Part shown: positions 1 to 6,029 of the stretch, piece after piece
How positions within the stretch are numbered: position 1 is the first letter of the stretch
Layout of the letters: every line of letters starts with the position of its first letter
From: JBKJUK01 sp046590705
GTDB lineage: Bacteria; Acidobacteriota; Thermoanaerobaculia; Gp7-AA8
Direction: 5' to 3'
NCBI GenBank assembly: GCA_046590705.1
Contig: JBKJUK010000273.1
Location: 1-6,260, forward strand
Length of the DNA stretch: 6,260 bases
Position numbers and translations under genes: made by a program
The notes under the pieces: generated by a model
Told to the model about the DNA's origin: nothing
Databases searched by the model: none
The model's input: the letters and a program-made list of their open reading frames with translations, nothing else

Positions 1-27
1 CATTCTCCATTCTGCTATCCTCCCCCC

Positions 28-834
28 ATGTGGCCGACCCTTCTGAAATTTGGCGACTTTGAGATCACGACCTTCGGGTTGATGATGTTTCTTGCCTTCG
101 TGGTGTCGGGGATGCTGCTTTCGCGTCAGTTTCGTCATTACGGAATCGACGAGGACCACGCCTCGACCATCCTGCTGGCAGCCGCTGTCGGTGGGATTCT
201 GGGCGGCAAGCTCTACTACGCGATTCTGTACAAGGACGTGTCGCTGATGTTCACCAGGGCCGGGCTGGTCTGGTACGGCGGGTTCCTTGGTGGCGCGTTG
301 CTCTCGACGTTTGTGATGATGTGGAAGAAGCTCGACTTCTTCCGGGTGGCCGATGCAGCTTCGCCCTGTCTGGGCATGGGTTACATGCTCGGCCGGATCG
401 GCTGTTTCCTGGTGGGCGACGACTACGGCCGTCCGACCGATAGCGCGATCGGCATTGCTTTCCCGAAGGGTGCGCCGCCTACGACGGCCGCAAATCTTCG
501 CGAGTTCGGTGCAGTCGTCGATCCTGCGCTTCCCGGCGAAGCAATTCTGCGCGTGCACCCGACGCAGCTTTACGAAGCGGGCGCCGGACTTCTGATCTTC
601 GCGATTCTCTGGCCACTGTCGCGACGTCCGCACCGGCGTGGCACCATCTGGGCGCTCTTTCTGATGCTGGCTTCGATCGAGCGTTTTCTGGTCGAGTTCC
701 TGCGCGCGAAAGATGACCGTTTCTTCGGCCCCTTCACCATGGCCCAGGTCATCAGCGTGATTCTCTTCCTCATCGGAGCTGCGCTCCTGGTCGTCCGGCG
801 CAGGGCAGTTCTGGACGAAGCCAGAGCGGTCTGA
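28..834 (+). CDS. lgt: Prolipoprotein diacylglyceryl transferase (Lgt), variant active-site clade
   Basis: This inner-membrane enzyme moves the diacylglyceryl group of phosphatidylglycerol onto the lipobox cysteine of pre-prolipoproteins, the first step of lipoprotein maturation. The 268-residue product is of normal family length and has several hydrophobic membrane segments (roughly residues 12-31, 45-64, 80-98, 184-198, 205-224 and 237-256). The Lgt signature is visible as GRIGCFLVGDDYG at 122-134, followed by the RVHPTQLYEAG motif at 175-185 and ERFLVEF at 218-224. By offset alignment with E. coli Lgt as I remember it, Arg143, Gly154, Arg239 and Glu243 correspond to R123, G134, R219 and E223. 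However, His103 corresponds to Y83 (WYGG) and Asn146 to C126. The ATG at 28 gives the typical family N-terminus (MWPTLLKFGDFEI). No Shine-Dalgarno sequence is visible in the pyrimidine-rich 27 nt before it, and the frame is open to the window edge. The stop codon overlaps the aroC start by one base. Confidence 0.95.
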   Translation: MWPTLLKFGDFEITTFGLMMFLAFVVSGMLLSRQFRHYGIDEDHASTILLAAAVGGILGGKLYYAILYKDVSLMFTRAGLVWYGGFLGGALLSTFVMMWKKLDFFRVADAASPCLGMGYMLGRIGCFLVGDDYGRPTDSAIGIAFPKGAPPTTAANLREFGAVVDPALPGEAILRVHPTQLYEAGAGLLIFAILWPLSRRPHRRGTIWALFLMLASIERFLVEFLRAKDDRFFGPFTMAQVISVILFLIGAALLVVRRRAVLDEARAV

Positions 835-2006
835 TGAGTCGTTTCCGCTTTGTCTCCGCGGGAGAATCGCACGGCCCTGAACTGACCACCATCATCACTG
901 GTATGCCGGCTGGCGTTCCGCTCGACCGCGCCCGAATCAATGATGATCTGCGTCGCCGGCAGGCCGGTTATGGCCGCGGTGGTCGGATGAAGATCGAGTC
1001 GGACGAAGCGCACATCACCAGTGGCGTTCGAGGTGGAGAGACGCTTGGTTCGCCGATCGCGATTACCATTCGCAATCGCGACTTCGAGAACTGGCGCGGC
1101 GCCATGGATGTGTGGCAACTCGATGTTGAAGAGGCCACGAAGCGTCGAGTGCACGCACCGCGTCCCGGCCATGTCGATCTTGCCGGAGGTATGAAATACG
1201 ACCGCCGCGATTTGCGCGACATTCTGGAGAGGGCCTCTGCACGCGAGACAGCTGCGCGCGTCGCTGCAGGCGCGATCGCCAAAGAACTGCTCCGCTGTTT
1301 TTCGATCGAGATCCGATCGGCCGTGCTCTCCATCGGTTCTGCAGGAGTGAGTAGCGGCATTCCTGCGTGGGAAGAGTTCGACGCGTCCGGAAGCAACAGC
1401 GAGCTGCGAGCGCTTCGTCTTTCGGACGAGGGCGACATGATCGCAGCGATCGATGCCGCGAAGCTCGCCGGCGAAACGTTGGGCGGTCATGTGGTCGTTG
1501 CGGCGCATGGTGTTCCGGTAGGGCTTGGCAGTCATGTTCAGTGGGACGAAAAGCTCGACGGCAGAATCGCCCAGGCACTCATGTCCATTCATGCCGTGAA
1601 ATCCGTCAGCATCGGCGAAGGACAGGAAGCGGCGTCCCGACTCGGATCTGAAGTGCACGATCCGATTTACTTCGACGAGCAGCGGAGATATCACCGTCGC
1701 ACCAATCGCGCTGGAGGACTGGAAGGTGGAGTCACCAACGGGGAGCTGTTGGTAGCGAAAATCGCCATGAAACCGATCTCCACCTTGCGCAAAGGTCTTC
1801 CTTCGATCGACATCGAGACTCGGCAGGAACATCGATCACAGTGGGAGCGCAGTGACACCACGGCTGTACCGGCCTGCGGCGTGGTTGCTGAAGCCATGCT
1901 GGCGGTCGTACTGGCCGACGCCATGAGAGAAAAGTTCGGCGGCGATTCGCTGGGCGAGATGCAGCGGAACTTCGAGAGCTATCGAGCGCAACTGGAAAGG
2001 TTCTGA
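834..2006 (+). CDS. aroC: Chorismate synthase
   Basis: This cytoplasmic enzyme converts 5-enolpyruvylshikimate-3-phosphate to chorismate, the last shikimate-pathway step, using reduced FMN that is not consumed. All three family signatures are present: GESHGPELTTIITGMP at 10-25, ERASARETAARVAAGAI at 132-148, and RSDTTAVPACGVVAEAML at 339-356. The expected catalytic residues are H13, H113 (in RPGHVD) and D341 (in RSDT). The glycine-rich NRAGGLEGGVTNGE segment lies at 291-304. At 390 residues it is slightly longer than the E. coli enzyme (about 361) and fits the longer form common in Gram-positives and several other phyla. The ATG at 834 shares its A with the lgt TGA. This start gives the standard MSRFRFVSAGESHG N-terminus, so translation is probably coupled to lgt. 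The stop overlaps the next start in the same way. Confidence 0.98.
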   Translation: MSRFRFVSAGESHGPELTTIITGMPAGVPLDRARINDDLRRRQAGYGRGGRMKIESDEAHITSGVRGGETLGSPIAITIRNRDFENWRGAMDVWQLDVEEATKRRVHAPRPGHVDLAGGMKYDRRDLRDILERASARETAARVAAGAIAKELLRCFSIEIRSAVLSIGSAGVSSGIPAWEEFDASGSNSELRALRLSDEGDMIAAIDAAKLAGETLGGHVVVAAHGVPVGLGSHVQWDEKLDGRIAQALMSIHAVKSVSIGEGQEAASRLGSEVHDPIYFDEQRRYHRRTNRAGGLEGGVTNGELLVAKIAMKPISTLRKGLPSIDIETRQEHRSQWERSDTTAVPACGVVAEAMLAVVLADAMREKFGGDSLGEMQRNFESYRAQLERF

Positions 2007-3196
2007 TGCACAAAAGACTTCTGCGGCATGAGCAGTTTCCAGTCACAAAACGCATCGTGTACTTCAACCACGCCGCGGTCGGCCCTCTGCCTGACGCTGC
2101 ATTTCAGGCCATGCAGCAACAGGCGCTTCAGCAGCGCGATTACGGAGCTTTCCACTGGCGTGAGTGGTTAGAGCAATACTCGAAGTTTCGTGCTGCCGCC
2201 GCGCGCCTCATCGGCGCCAGTGCGTCGGAAATCTCGATCCTGAAAAACACCAGCGAGGGCCTGTCGTTCGTCGCCGAGGGATTGCGGTGGAAAGAGGGCG
2301 AAAACGTCATTACTACGGACATGGAGTTCCCGTCGAATCATGCACCCTGGAAGCGACTCGAGCGACGGGGGGTCGAGTGCCGGCTGATCGAAACGAAGCA
2401 GGGAGCGTTCAGCGTTGCCGATCTGGAGCGTCTGATCGATTCGAAGACACGCGTAGTGGCGCTGTCGGCAGTGTCGTTTCATAACGGCTTCGCGCCTGAT
2501 CTCGTGGCCATCGGCGAGCTCTGTTCAGACCGTGGAGTTCTGTTCTGCGTCGACGCCATTCAGAGTCTCGGAGCGCGCGAGCTGAACGTGAAGCAGGCCA
2601 GGATTTCCTTTCTGGCGGCCGATGGTCACAAGTGGATGCTCGGCCCGGAAGGAACCGCGATTTTTTACGCGAGCGAGGAAGTGCGCGACCGGCTCGAGGT
2701 GTTCGAGAGCGGCTGGATGAACGTGGCACGCGGTAGTAAATTCATCGGCGCGTCGACGGCGCTGCTCGACGACGGGCGACGTTTCGAGGCGGGCTCGCTG
2801 AACACGAATGGAATCTACGGTCTCACTGCTTCGATCACGCTCCTCAGCGAGATCGGAATTCCTGAGATCGAGGCGGAAGTGCTGCGACTCTCCCGCTCTC
2901 TCGCCGCACGGCTGACGGGAATCGGCTTCGAGGTTGCCTCCCCGTTCCCGATCCAGTCCGGAATCGTCGCCGCCAGGCCCTCGTCCGTCGATCTGCGCCG
3001 CCTCAGTGAAAGAATGAAGACGGCACCAGCCGCAGTCAACGCGACCTCGGCGGTCACCCTGATTCACGCCATGCTCGAGCAGGAGCGAATCATCTGCGCA
3101 CCCCGCGAAGGGATGCTGCGATTCTCGCCCCACTTTTACAACGACGAGAACGAGATCGACGAAGTGATTGATGTGCTCCGCACCCTCGTCGACTGA
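2006..3196 (+). CDS. Class V PLP-dependent aminotransferase-fold enzyme (cysteine desulfurase-like, substrate unknown)
   Basis: This is a fold-type I PLP enzyme of aminotransferase class V (the SufS/NifS, isopenicillin-N-epimerase and kynureninase superfamily), 396 residues and full length. The N-terminal substrate motif is YFNHAAVGPLP at 19-29. The VDAIQS stretch at 182-187 carries the cofactor-pyridine Asp183 and Gln186. The Schiff-base lysine is K209 in ADGHKWMLGPEG at 205-216. The C-terminal segment ICAPREGMLRFSPHFYN at 363-379 supplies R372, the expected carboxylate-binding arginine. True SufS proteins carry a catalytic Cys in an RxGxHC loop ahead of the final Arg. Here that loop is absent, and C364 sits where related epimerase-like proteins often have Val or Ile-Ser-Pro-Arg. 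Sulfur mobilisation is therefore doubtful. GGAAAGG at 1994-2000 gives a good ribosome binding site 5 nt before the ATG. Its start overlaps the aroC stop. The true reaction cannot be read from this sequence; epimerase, lyase or aminotransferase are all possible. Confidence 0.9.
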   Translation: MHKRLLRHEQFPVTKRIVYFNHAAVGPLPDAAFQAMQQQALQQRDYGAFHWREWLEQYSKFRAAAARLIGASASEISILKNTSEGLSFVAEGLRWKEGENVITTDMEFPSNHAPWKRLERRGVECRLIETKQGAFSVADLERLIDSKTRVVALSAVSFHNGFAPDLVAIGELCSDRGVLFCVDAIQSLGARELNVKQARISFLAADGHKWMLGPEGTAIFYASEEVRDRLEVFESGWMNVARGSKFIGASTALLDDGRRFEAGSLNTNGIYGLTASITLLSEIGIPEIEAEVLRLSRSLAARLTGIGFEVASPFPIQSGIVAARPSSVDLRRLSERMKTAPAAVNATSAVTLIHAMLEQERIICAPREGMLRFSPHFYNDENEIDEVIDVLRTLVD

Positions 3197-3230
3197 TCCG
3201 GCGCGCACGTCACAACCGAGACGTGTGGAG

Positions 3231-3250
3231 CACAGGCAATCCTGCCTGTG
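3231..3250 (+). repeat. REP-like palindrome, copy 1
   Basis: A perfect 8-bp stem, CACAGGCA / TGCCTGTG, closes on the tetraloop ATCC. The 20-bp core is identical to copy 2. The left flank reads GTGTGGAG, differing from copy 2 (GTGTGG) by two extra bases, so this copy is diverged at its edge. It lies 34 nt after the aminotransferase stop, a typical position for REP-type elements. Confidence 0.85.
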
Positions 3251-3295
3251 GGTGGACCCATGGAATTCCGCGGAGAACTCACGTCGAGCATTGAC

Positions 3296-3323
3296 CTGTG
3301 TGGCACAGGCAATCCTGCCTGTG
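3296..3323 (+). repeat. REP-like palindrome, copy 2 (left arm of 28-bp inverted pair)
   Basis: CTGTGTGG precedes the 20-bp palindromic core at 3304-3323. The whole 28 bp is the perfect reverse complement of 3403-3430, with 79 nt between the arms. The pair could form either two small hairpins or one long 28-bp stem. The arrangement resembles paired REP units (BIME-like) of other bacteria. Family assignment is from memory. Confidence 0.88.
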
Positions 3324-3402
3324 ACGCGGCGAAGTGAGTCGTAGTCCTGCTTCTTGATGCCTGGGGACAGAACAAATCGTCCTTGAAGTCAGTGCGTCCC
3401 GC

Positions 3403-3430
3403 CACAGGCAGGATTGCCTGTGCCACACAG
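3403..3430 (-). repeat. REP-like palindrome, copy 3 (right arm, inverted)
   Basis: This is the inverted copy. The core CACAGGCA-GGAT-TGCCTGTG at 3403-3422 is followed by CCACACAG, giving 28 bp perfectly complementary to copy 2. Read on the minus strand it has the same orientation as copies 1 and 2. Similar GTGGCACAGGC...GCCTGTG palindromes recur, as I recall, in acidobacterial genomes, but I cannot search for this here. Confidence 0.88.
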
Positions 3431-3485
3431 CCGCTTGCAGCGCGGTAAGAATTCGAACTTCACGTTCGCTGGTCGGCGCAAGCGG
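3431..3485. repeat. Nested inverted repeat next to REP copy 3
   Basis: CCGCTTGC at 3431-3438 pairs perfectly with GCAAGCGG at 3478-3485. Inside it is a second stem, CGAAC at 3454-3458 with GTTCG at 3464-3468, around the loop TTCAC. It starts exactly where the 28-bp arm of copy 3 ends, so it may be an outer part of the same dispersed repeat unit. No function is visible. Confidence 0.5.
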
Positions 3486-3602
3486 ACCGCCTGAGGGTGC
3501 GGGATCAGACCTTCGGTGTTCCATTCCCACGTCTCCGCTCTCTACAGTGATTAGAATTCGACCGGGTGATCTGCAACCGTGCCCGGCCGTGCTTCGATGG
3601 CA

Positions 3603-3631
3603 TTGACTGCTGACTGCCGATCGTCGATCAT
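3603..3631 (+). promoter_or_regulatory. Weak candidate promoter for rmuC
   Basis: TTGACT at 3603-3608 matches five of six bases of the sigma70 -35 box. After a 17-nt spacer, GATCAT at 3626-3631 matches four of six bases of the -10 box. An AT-rich stretch follows (3632-3650). Transcription would begin about 20 nt before the rmuC start. This is the only plausible box pair I found in the region, and the -10 box is poor. Confidence 0.3.
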
Positions 3632-3659
3632 GAATTCAAATAAATATTTTGGATGACGA

Positions 3660-5111
3660 ATGGATCTGATGAGTTTTCTGATTGCTTTACTTGCACTGGC
3701 CATCGGAGTTGCCCTCGGTTACTACAAGGCCAGCTCGAGGCTCGCAGGTGAGGTTCAGCGGGCTTGCTCGGAGCGCGATCATCTTGCCAGTGAGCGGAAA
3801 AGAGCGGAGGCGCAGCAGCAGGCGCTGCACACGCGTCTCGAAGCTGAGCAGCGCTCGCGCGTCGAAGCTGAGACGCGACTGGTTGAATCGCAGCGTCTGC
3901 TCACCTCGCAGTCGAACTTTGTCGAGGAGACTCGGGTACAGCTGGAGAACTCATTCTCAGTTCTCTCACAAAAAGCGTTGGAAAACGTCAGCGTGAATCT
4001 GCTCACCGCGAACAGGACGCAGATCGAAGGAACGAAGGGCGAACTGGTCTCCTCGCTGGACACCAAAAAAGTCGAGATTGATTCACTGCTCCAGCCGTTG
4101 CGCGAAATGCTCACGCAGTACAAGGCTGAACTCTCGACCAGCGAAAAGGTTCGCAACGAAGCCTACGGTGGTCTGCAGGAGCAGATCAGGCAGATGCTGC
4201 TGGCGCAGGAAACTACCCAGAAGGAAACGTCTAAACTGGTGAGCGCCCTCCGCGTACCGAATGTGAGGGGAGCGTGGGGAGAGAACACCCTGCGCAACTG
4301 CGTGGAGTTGGCTGGCATGAGCGAGTTCTGCGATTTCAGTGTGCAGGAAACCTTCACCACGGAAGATGGAAGACGACTTCGTCCCGACCTGATCATCCGG
4401 CTTCCGAACAATCGAGTCATCGTGGTCGACTCGAAGGCTCCAATCGATGCGTACCTCGAGGCTGCATCCGAAACTGATGAGGTGAAGACACGCTCGCTTC
4501 TCGATCAGCACGCCAAGAACCTCAGAAAGCATGTGGAGATGCTGAGCCGGAAAGAGTATCAGTCGAATGTCGGCGAGACGGTCGACTTCACGGTGATGTT
4601 CCTGGGCGGCGAGCAGTTTCTCTCCTCAGCGCTCATCACCGATCCGACTACGTTCGAGTTCGCGGCGGATCGGAAAGTGTTTCTGGCGACGCCTACGGTT
4701 CTGCTTCCGTTGCTACGTGCCGTCTCGGCCAGCTGGAAAGCGGAACGCAGCGATGAGAATGCCCGGCAGGCCCTCGAGATCGGTCGCGAACTGTACGATC
4801 GTTTCGTCAAGGTCTTCGAACACTTCAGCGGCGTCGGAAGCGCTCTCGATGGTGCGGTGAAAAAGTTCAACGAAGCCATCGGCTCGATCGACAGCAAGCT
4901 CGTTCCGAAAGCCATGCAGTTGCAGAAGCACGTCTCGAGTTCGAAAGAAGTTCCTGAACTCAGGCAAGTGGAGCGGCAGACGCTCGACTCGTCGAAACTC
5001 TCGCAGCCTCGCCTCACCATCCTCGAGCAGGAAGACGCGCTACCGCTGCCACAGCCATCCATTCAGGAGACTCTCCTTCACATCCTGCCGTCTCTGAAGG
5101 AAGAGCAGTAG
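3660..5111 (+). CDS. rmuC: DNA recombination protein RmuC
   Basis: RmuC-family proteins are membrane-anchored with a PD-(D/E)XK-like nuclease domain. In E. coli the gene was found through its effect on inversion at short inverted repeats; the exact biochemical role is unsettled. This 483-residue product has one N-terminal hydrophobic segment (residues 4-20) and a long charged, Glu/Arg/Gln-rich probable coiled coil at about 25-95, with further helical sequence to 195. The RmuC domain begins at VPNVRGAWGENTLRN (199-213) with the invariant G-x-W-G-E (204-208). Next are RPDLIIRLP at 241-249 and VVDSKAPIDAYLEA at 255-268, where D243, D257 and K259 are the likely nuclease-core residues. VMFLGGEQFLSSAL at 312-325 corresponds to the family's conserved F-x-P-x-E segment. 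The final 50 or so residues are low-complexity and variable. The ATG at 3660 has only a short GGA at 3651-3653 as ribosome binding site; an in-frame ATG at 3669 is the alternative start. Confidence 0.96.
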   Translation: MDLMSFLIALLALAIGVALGYYKASSRLAGEVQRACSERDHLASERKRAEAQQQALHTRLEAEQRSRVEAETRLVESQRLLTSQSNFVEETRVQLENSFSVLSQKALENVSVNLLTANRTQIEGTKGELVSSLDTKKVEIDSLLQPLREMLTQYKAELSTSEKVRNEAYGGLQEQIRQMLLAQETTQKETSKLVSALRVPNVRGAWGENTLRNCVELAGMSEFCDFSVQETFTTEDGRRLRPDLIIRLPNNRVIVVDSKAPIDAYLEAASETDEVKTRSLLDQHAKNLRKHVEMLSRKEYQSNVGETVDFTVMFLGGEQFLSSALITDPTTFEFAADRKVFLATPTVLLPLLRAVSASWKAERSDENARQALEIGRELYDRFVKVFEHFSGVGSALDGAVKKFNEAIGSIDSKLVPKAMQLQKHVSSSKEVPELRQVERQTLDSSKLSQPRLTILEQEDALPLPQPSIQETLLHILPSLKEEQ

Positions 5112-5132
5112 TGGCTCGAGACGGCGGCGGAA

Positions 5133-5152
5133 CTGCAGAGTAAGCTTTGCAG
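5133..5152 (+). terminator. Hairpin between rmuC and the DUF4230 gene; possible weak terminator
   Basis: CTGCAGAG at 5133-5140 pairs with CTTTGCAG at 5145-5152, with one G-T wobble, around a TAAG loop. AATTTC follows. The stem is only about half GC and the T-tract is just three bases, so intrinsic termination would be weak. It may instead be an mRNA-stability hairpin inside one transcript. Confidence 0.3.
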
Positions 5153-5176
5153 AATTTCATCGGCAGGTCTGCGGTT

Positions 5177-5181
5177 GGGAG
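5177..5181 (+). promoter_or_regulatory. Ribosome binding site that fixes the DUF4230 gene start
   Basis: GGGAG lies 5 nt before the ATG at 5187. In-frame TTG (5175) and GTG (5181) starts lie before or overlap this site and have no comparable purine run of their own, so the ATG at 5187 is preferred. Confidence 0.65.
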
Positions 5182-5186
5182 TGACG

Positions 5187-5828
5187 ATGCGTAACCGTTT
5201 GCTGCAGTTGATTTTTGCGATTTTCGTGGTCATATCGGTAGGCGTGATTGCCTGGAAGTTCTTCGCGCGAAGTTCTCGAGGCATCCTCGACACAGCGATC
5301 GGACGCAGTGAGCAGCAGATCGATCTGGGCGCTGTGGTGACGAAGATCCGGGAGTTGAATCGGCTCGAGACTGCCTCCATGCGGGTGATGCATGTGTCTA
5401 CTGTCCGTCAGTCCTACGGCGTAGTTCCTGATGCTCTTTCTGGTGACACACTCACGTTCATGGCGGTTGGAGATGTGATCGCCGGAGTCGATCTCTCGAA
5501 GCTCGATCCTGCTCAGGTGAGGAGGGGAGCCGACGGAACCATCGTCATGCGGCTCCCTCCTGCCGAGGTTCTGGTCACTCGCATCGACAACAACGCTTCG
5601 CGCGTCATCAACCGAGAGACTGGTCTTCTGCGGCGGCAGGACGTGCAGTTGGAGAGCCGCGCCAGAAGTTTTGCAGAGTCGGGTGTACGACGGGAAGCGC
5701 TGAAGAAAAACATACTTTCGCTCGCTTCGCGAAACGCTGAGACCAAGCTCGCGGAGTTGATGCACACCGTGGGGTTTCAGCAGGTCCGCTTCGAGCAGTC
5801 GGCTCCAGTGGATTCCCGCGCGAACTAG
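5187..5828 (+). CDS. Membrane-anchored DUF4230 domain protein
   Basis: The product is 213 residues. It starts MRNRLLQLIFAIFVVISVGV: short basic N-terminus, then a single hydrophobic segment at about residues 4-24. This suggests an inner-membrane anchor with the rest in the periplasm. The body matches the DUF4230 pattern: VVTKIRELNRLETAS at 50-64, AVGDVIAGVDLSKL at 93-106, a LPPAEVL stretch at 123-129, and a helical, charged C-terminal part rich in Arg, Ala and Leu that ends near TVGFQQVRFEQ. The function of this family is not established. It follows rmuC by 75 nt on the same strand, so the two may share a transcript, but the hairpin between them leaves this open. A TTG start at 5175 would add four residues; the ribosome binding site argues for the ATG at 5187. 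Confidence 0.85.
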   Translation: MRNRLLQLIFAIFVVISVGVIAWKFFARSSRGILDTAIGRSEQQIDLGAVVTKIRELNRLETASMRVMHVSTVRQSYGVVPDALSGDTLTFMAVGDVIAGVDLSKLDPAQVRRGADGTIVMRLPPAEVLVTRIDNNASRVINRETGLLRRQDVQLESRARSFAESGVRREALKKNILSLASRNAETKLAELMHTVGFQQVRFEQSAPVDSRAN

Positions 5829-5913
5829 TGAAGGTTGTGCAGCGTCGAGAGAATCGACATCGTTCGTGTGATATGAGGTCACTCGCCCCTCCCGCACTCC
5901 CACCCTTGCTCGC

Positions 5914-5977
5914 GATGACATGTGCCCCGTACGTGCATCCAGAATGTCATCCAGGAGCGGCGGACCGCGCTGCGCGG
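5914..5977. repeat. Inverted repeat plus adjacent GC hairpin
   Basis: GATGACAT at 5914-5921 is the exact reverse complement of ATGTCATC at 5944-5951, with 22 nt between them. Just after it, CCGCG at 5965-5969 pairs with CGCGG at 5973-5977 around CTG. The phrase around 5907-5921 (CTTGCTCGCGATGACAT) resembles dispersed repeats common in many bacterial genomes, whose translations often read LLAMT. The likeness is from memory. Confidence 0.5.
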
Positions 5978-6029
5978 CGAATAGTAGAGAGAAACGGGAT
6001 CAGTATCAGCCACGGCGTTGTGCATCTCA

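Larger units (their letters stand above)
3197..3659. other. Repeat-rich intergenic region between the aminotransferase gene and rmuC
   Basis: This 463-nt stretch has no supported gene. Open frames on the minus strand run through palindromic repeats, which explains their openness, and none has a recognisable domain. The region contains a weak 6-bp inverted repeat just after the upstream stop (CACGTC at 3206-3211 with GACGTG at 3220-3225, no T-tract). It also holds three copies of a CACAGGCA palindrome, a nested inverted repeat at 3431-3485, and four GAATTC hexamers (3263, 3449, 3554, 3632). An AT-rich patch lies just before rmuC. It probably separates two transcription units. Some of the repeat hairpins could act in transcript ending or mRNA protection, but that is inference. 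Confidence 0.7.

Noticed and set aside
570..1832. A 420-codon open frame on the minus strand across lgt and aroC
   Set aside because: It lies opposite two confidently identified genes, has no recognisable domain and a Ser/Arg-rich composition typical of antisense shadows in GC-rich genes.
2525..3208. A 227-codon minus-strand open frame opposite the aminotransferase
   Set aside because: It is antisense to a full-length conserved enzyme with intact motifs and has no family resemblance of its own.
3206..3225. CACGTC/GACGTG inverted repeat as a terminator after the aminotransferase gene
   Set aside because: The stem has only 6 bp with an 8-nt loop and no T-tract follows, so an intrinsic terminator is not supported.
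3231..3430. The three similar repeats as a CRISPR array
   Set aside because: One copy is inverted, spacings are unequal (53 and 79 nt between cores) and each unit is a self-complementary palindrome, as in REP elements and not direct CRISPR repeats.
3136..3530. Minus-strand open frames through the intergenic repeats (one begins MAQAILPVAG)
   Set aside because: The sequence is the translation of the CACAGGCA palindromes. Such frames are a known source of spurious proteins from dispersed repeats.
5157..5921. A 254-codon minus-strand open frame opposite the DUF4230 gene
   Set aside because: It covers the whole of a gene with a recognisable domain and membrane anchor, and its own product has no membrane or domain pattern.
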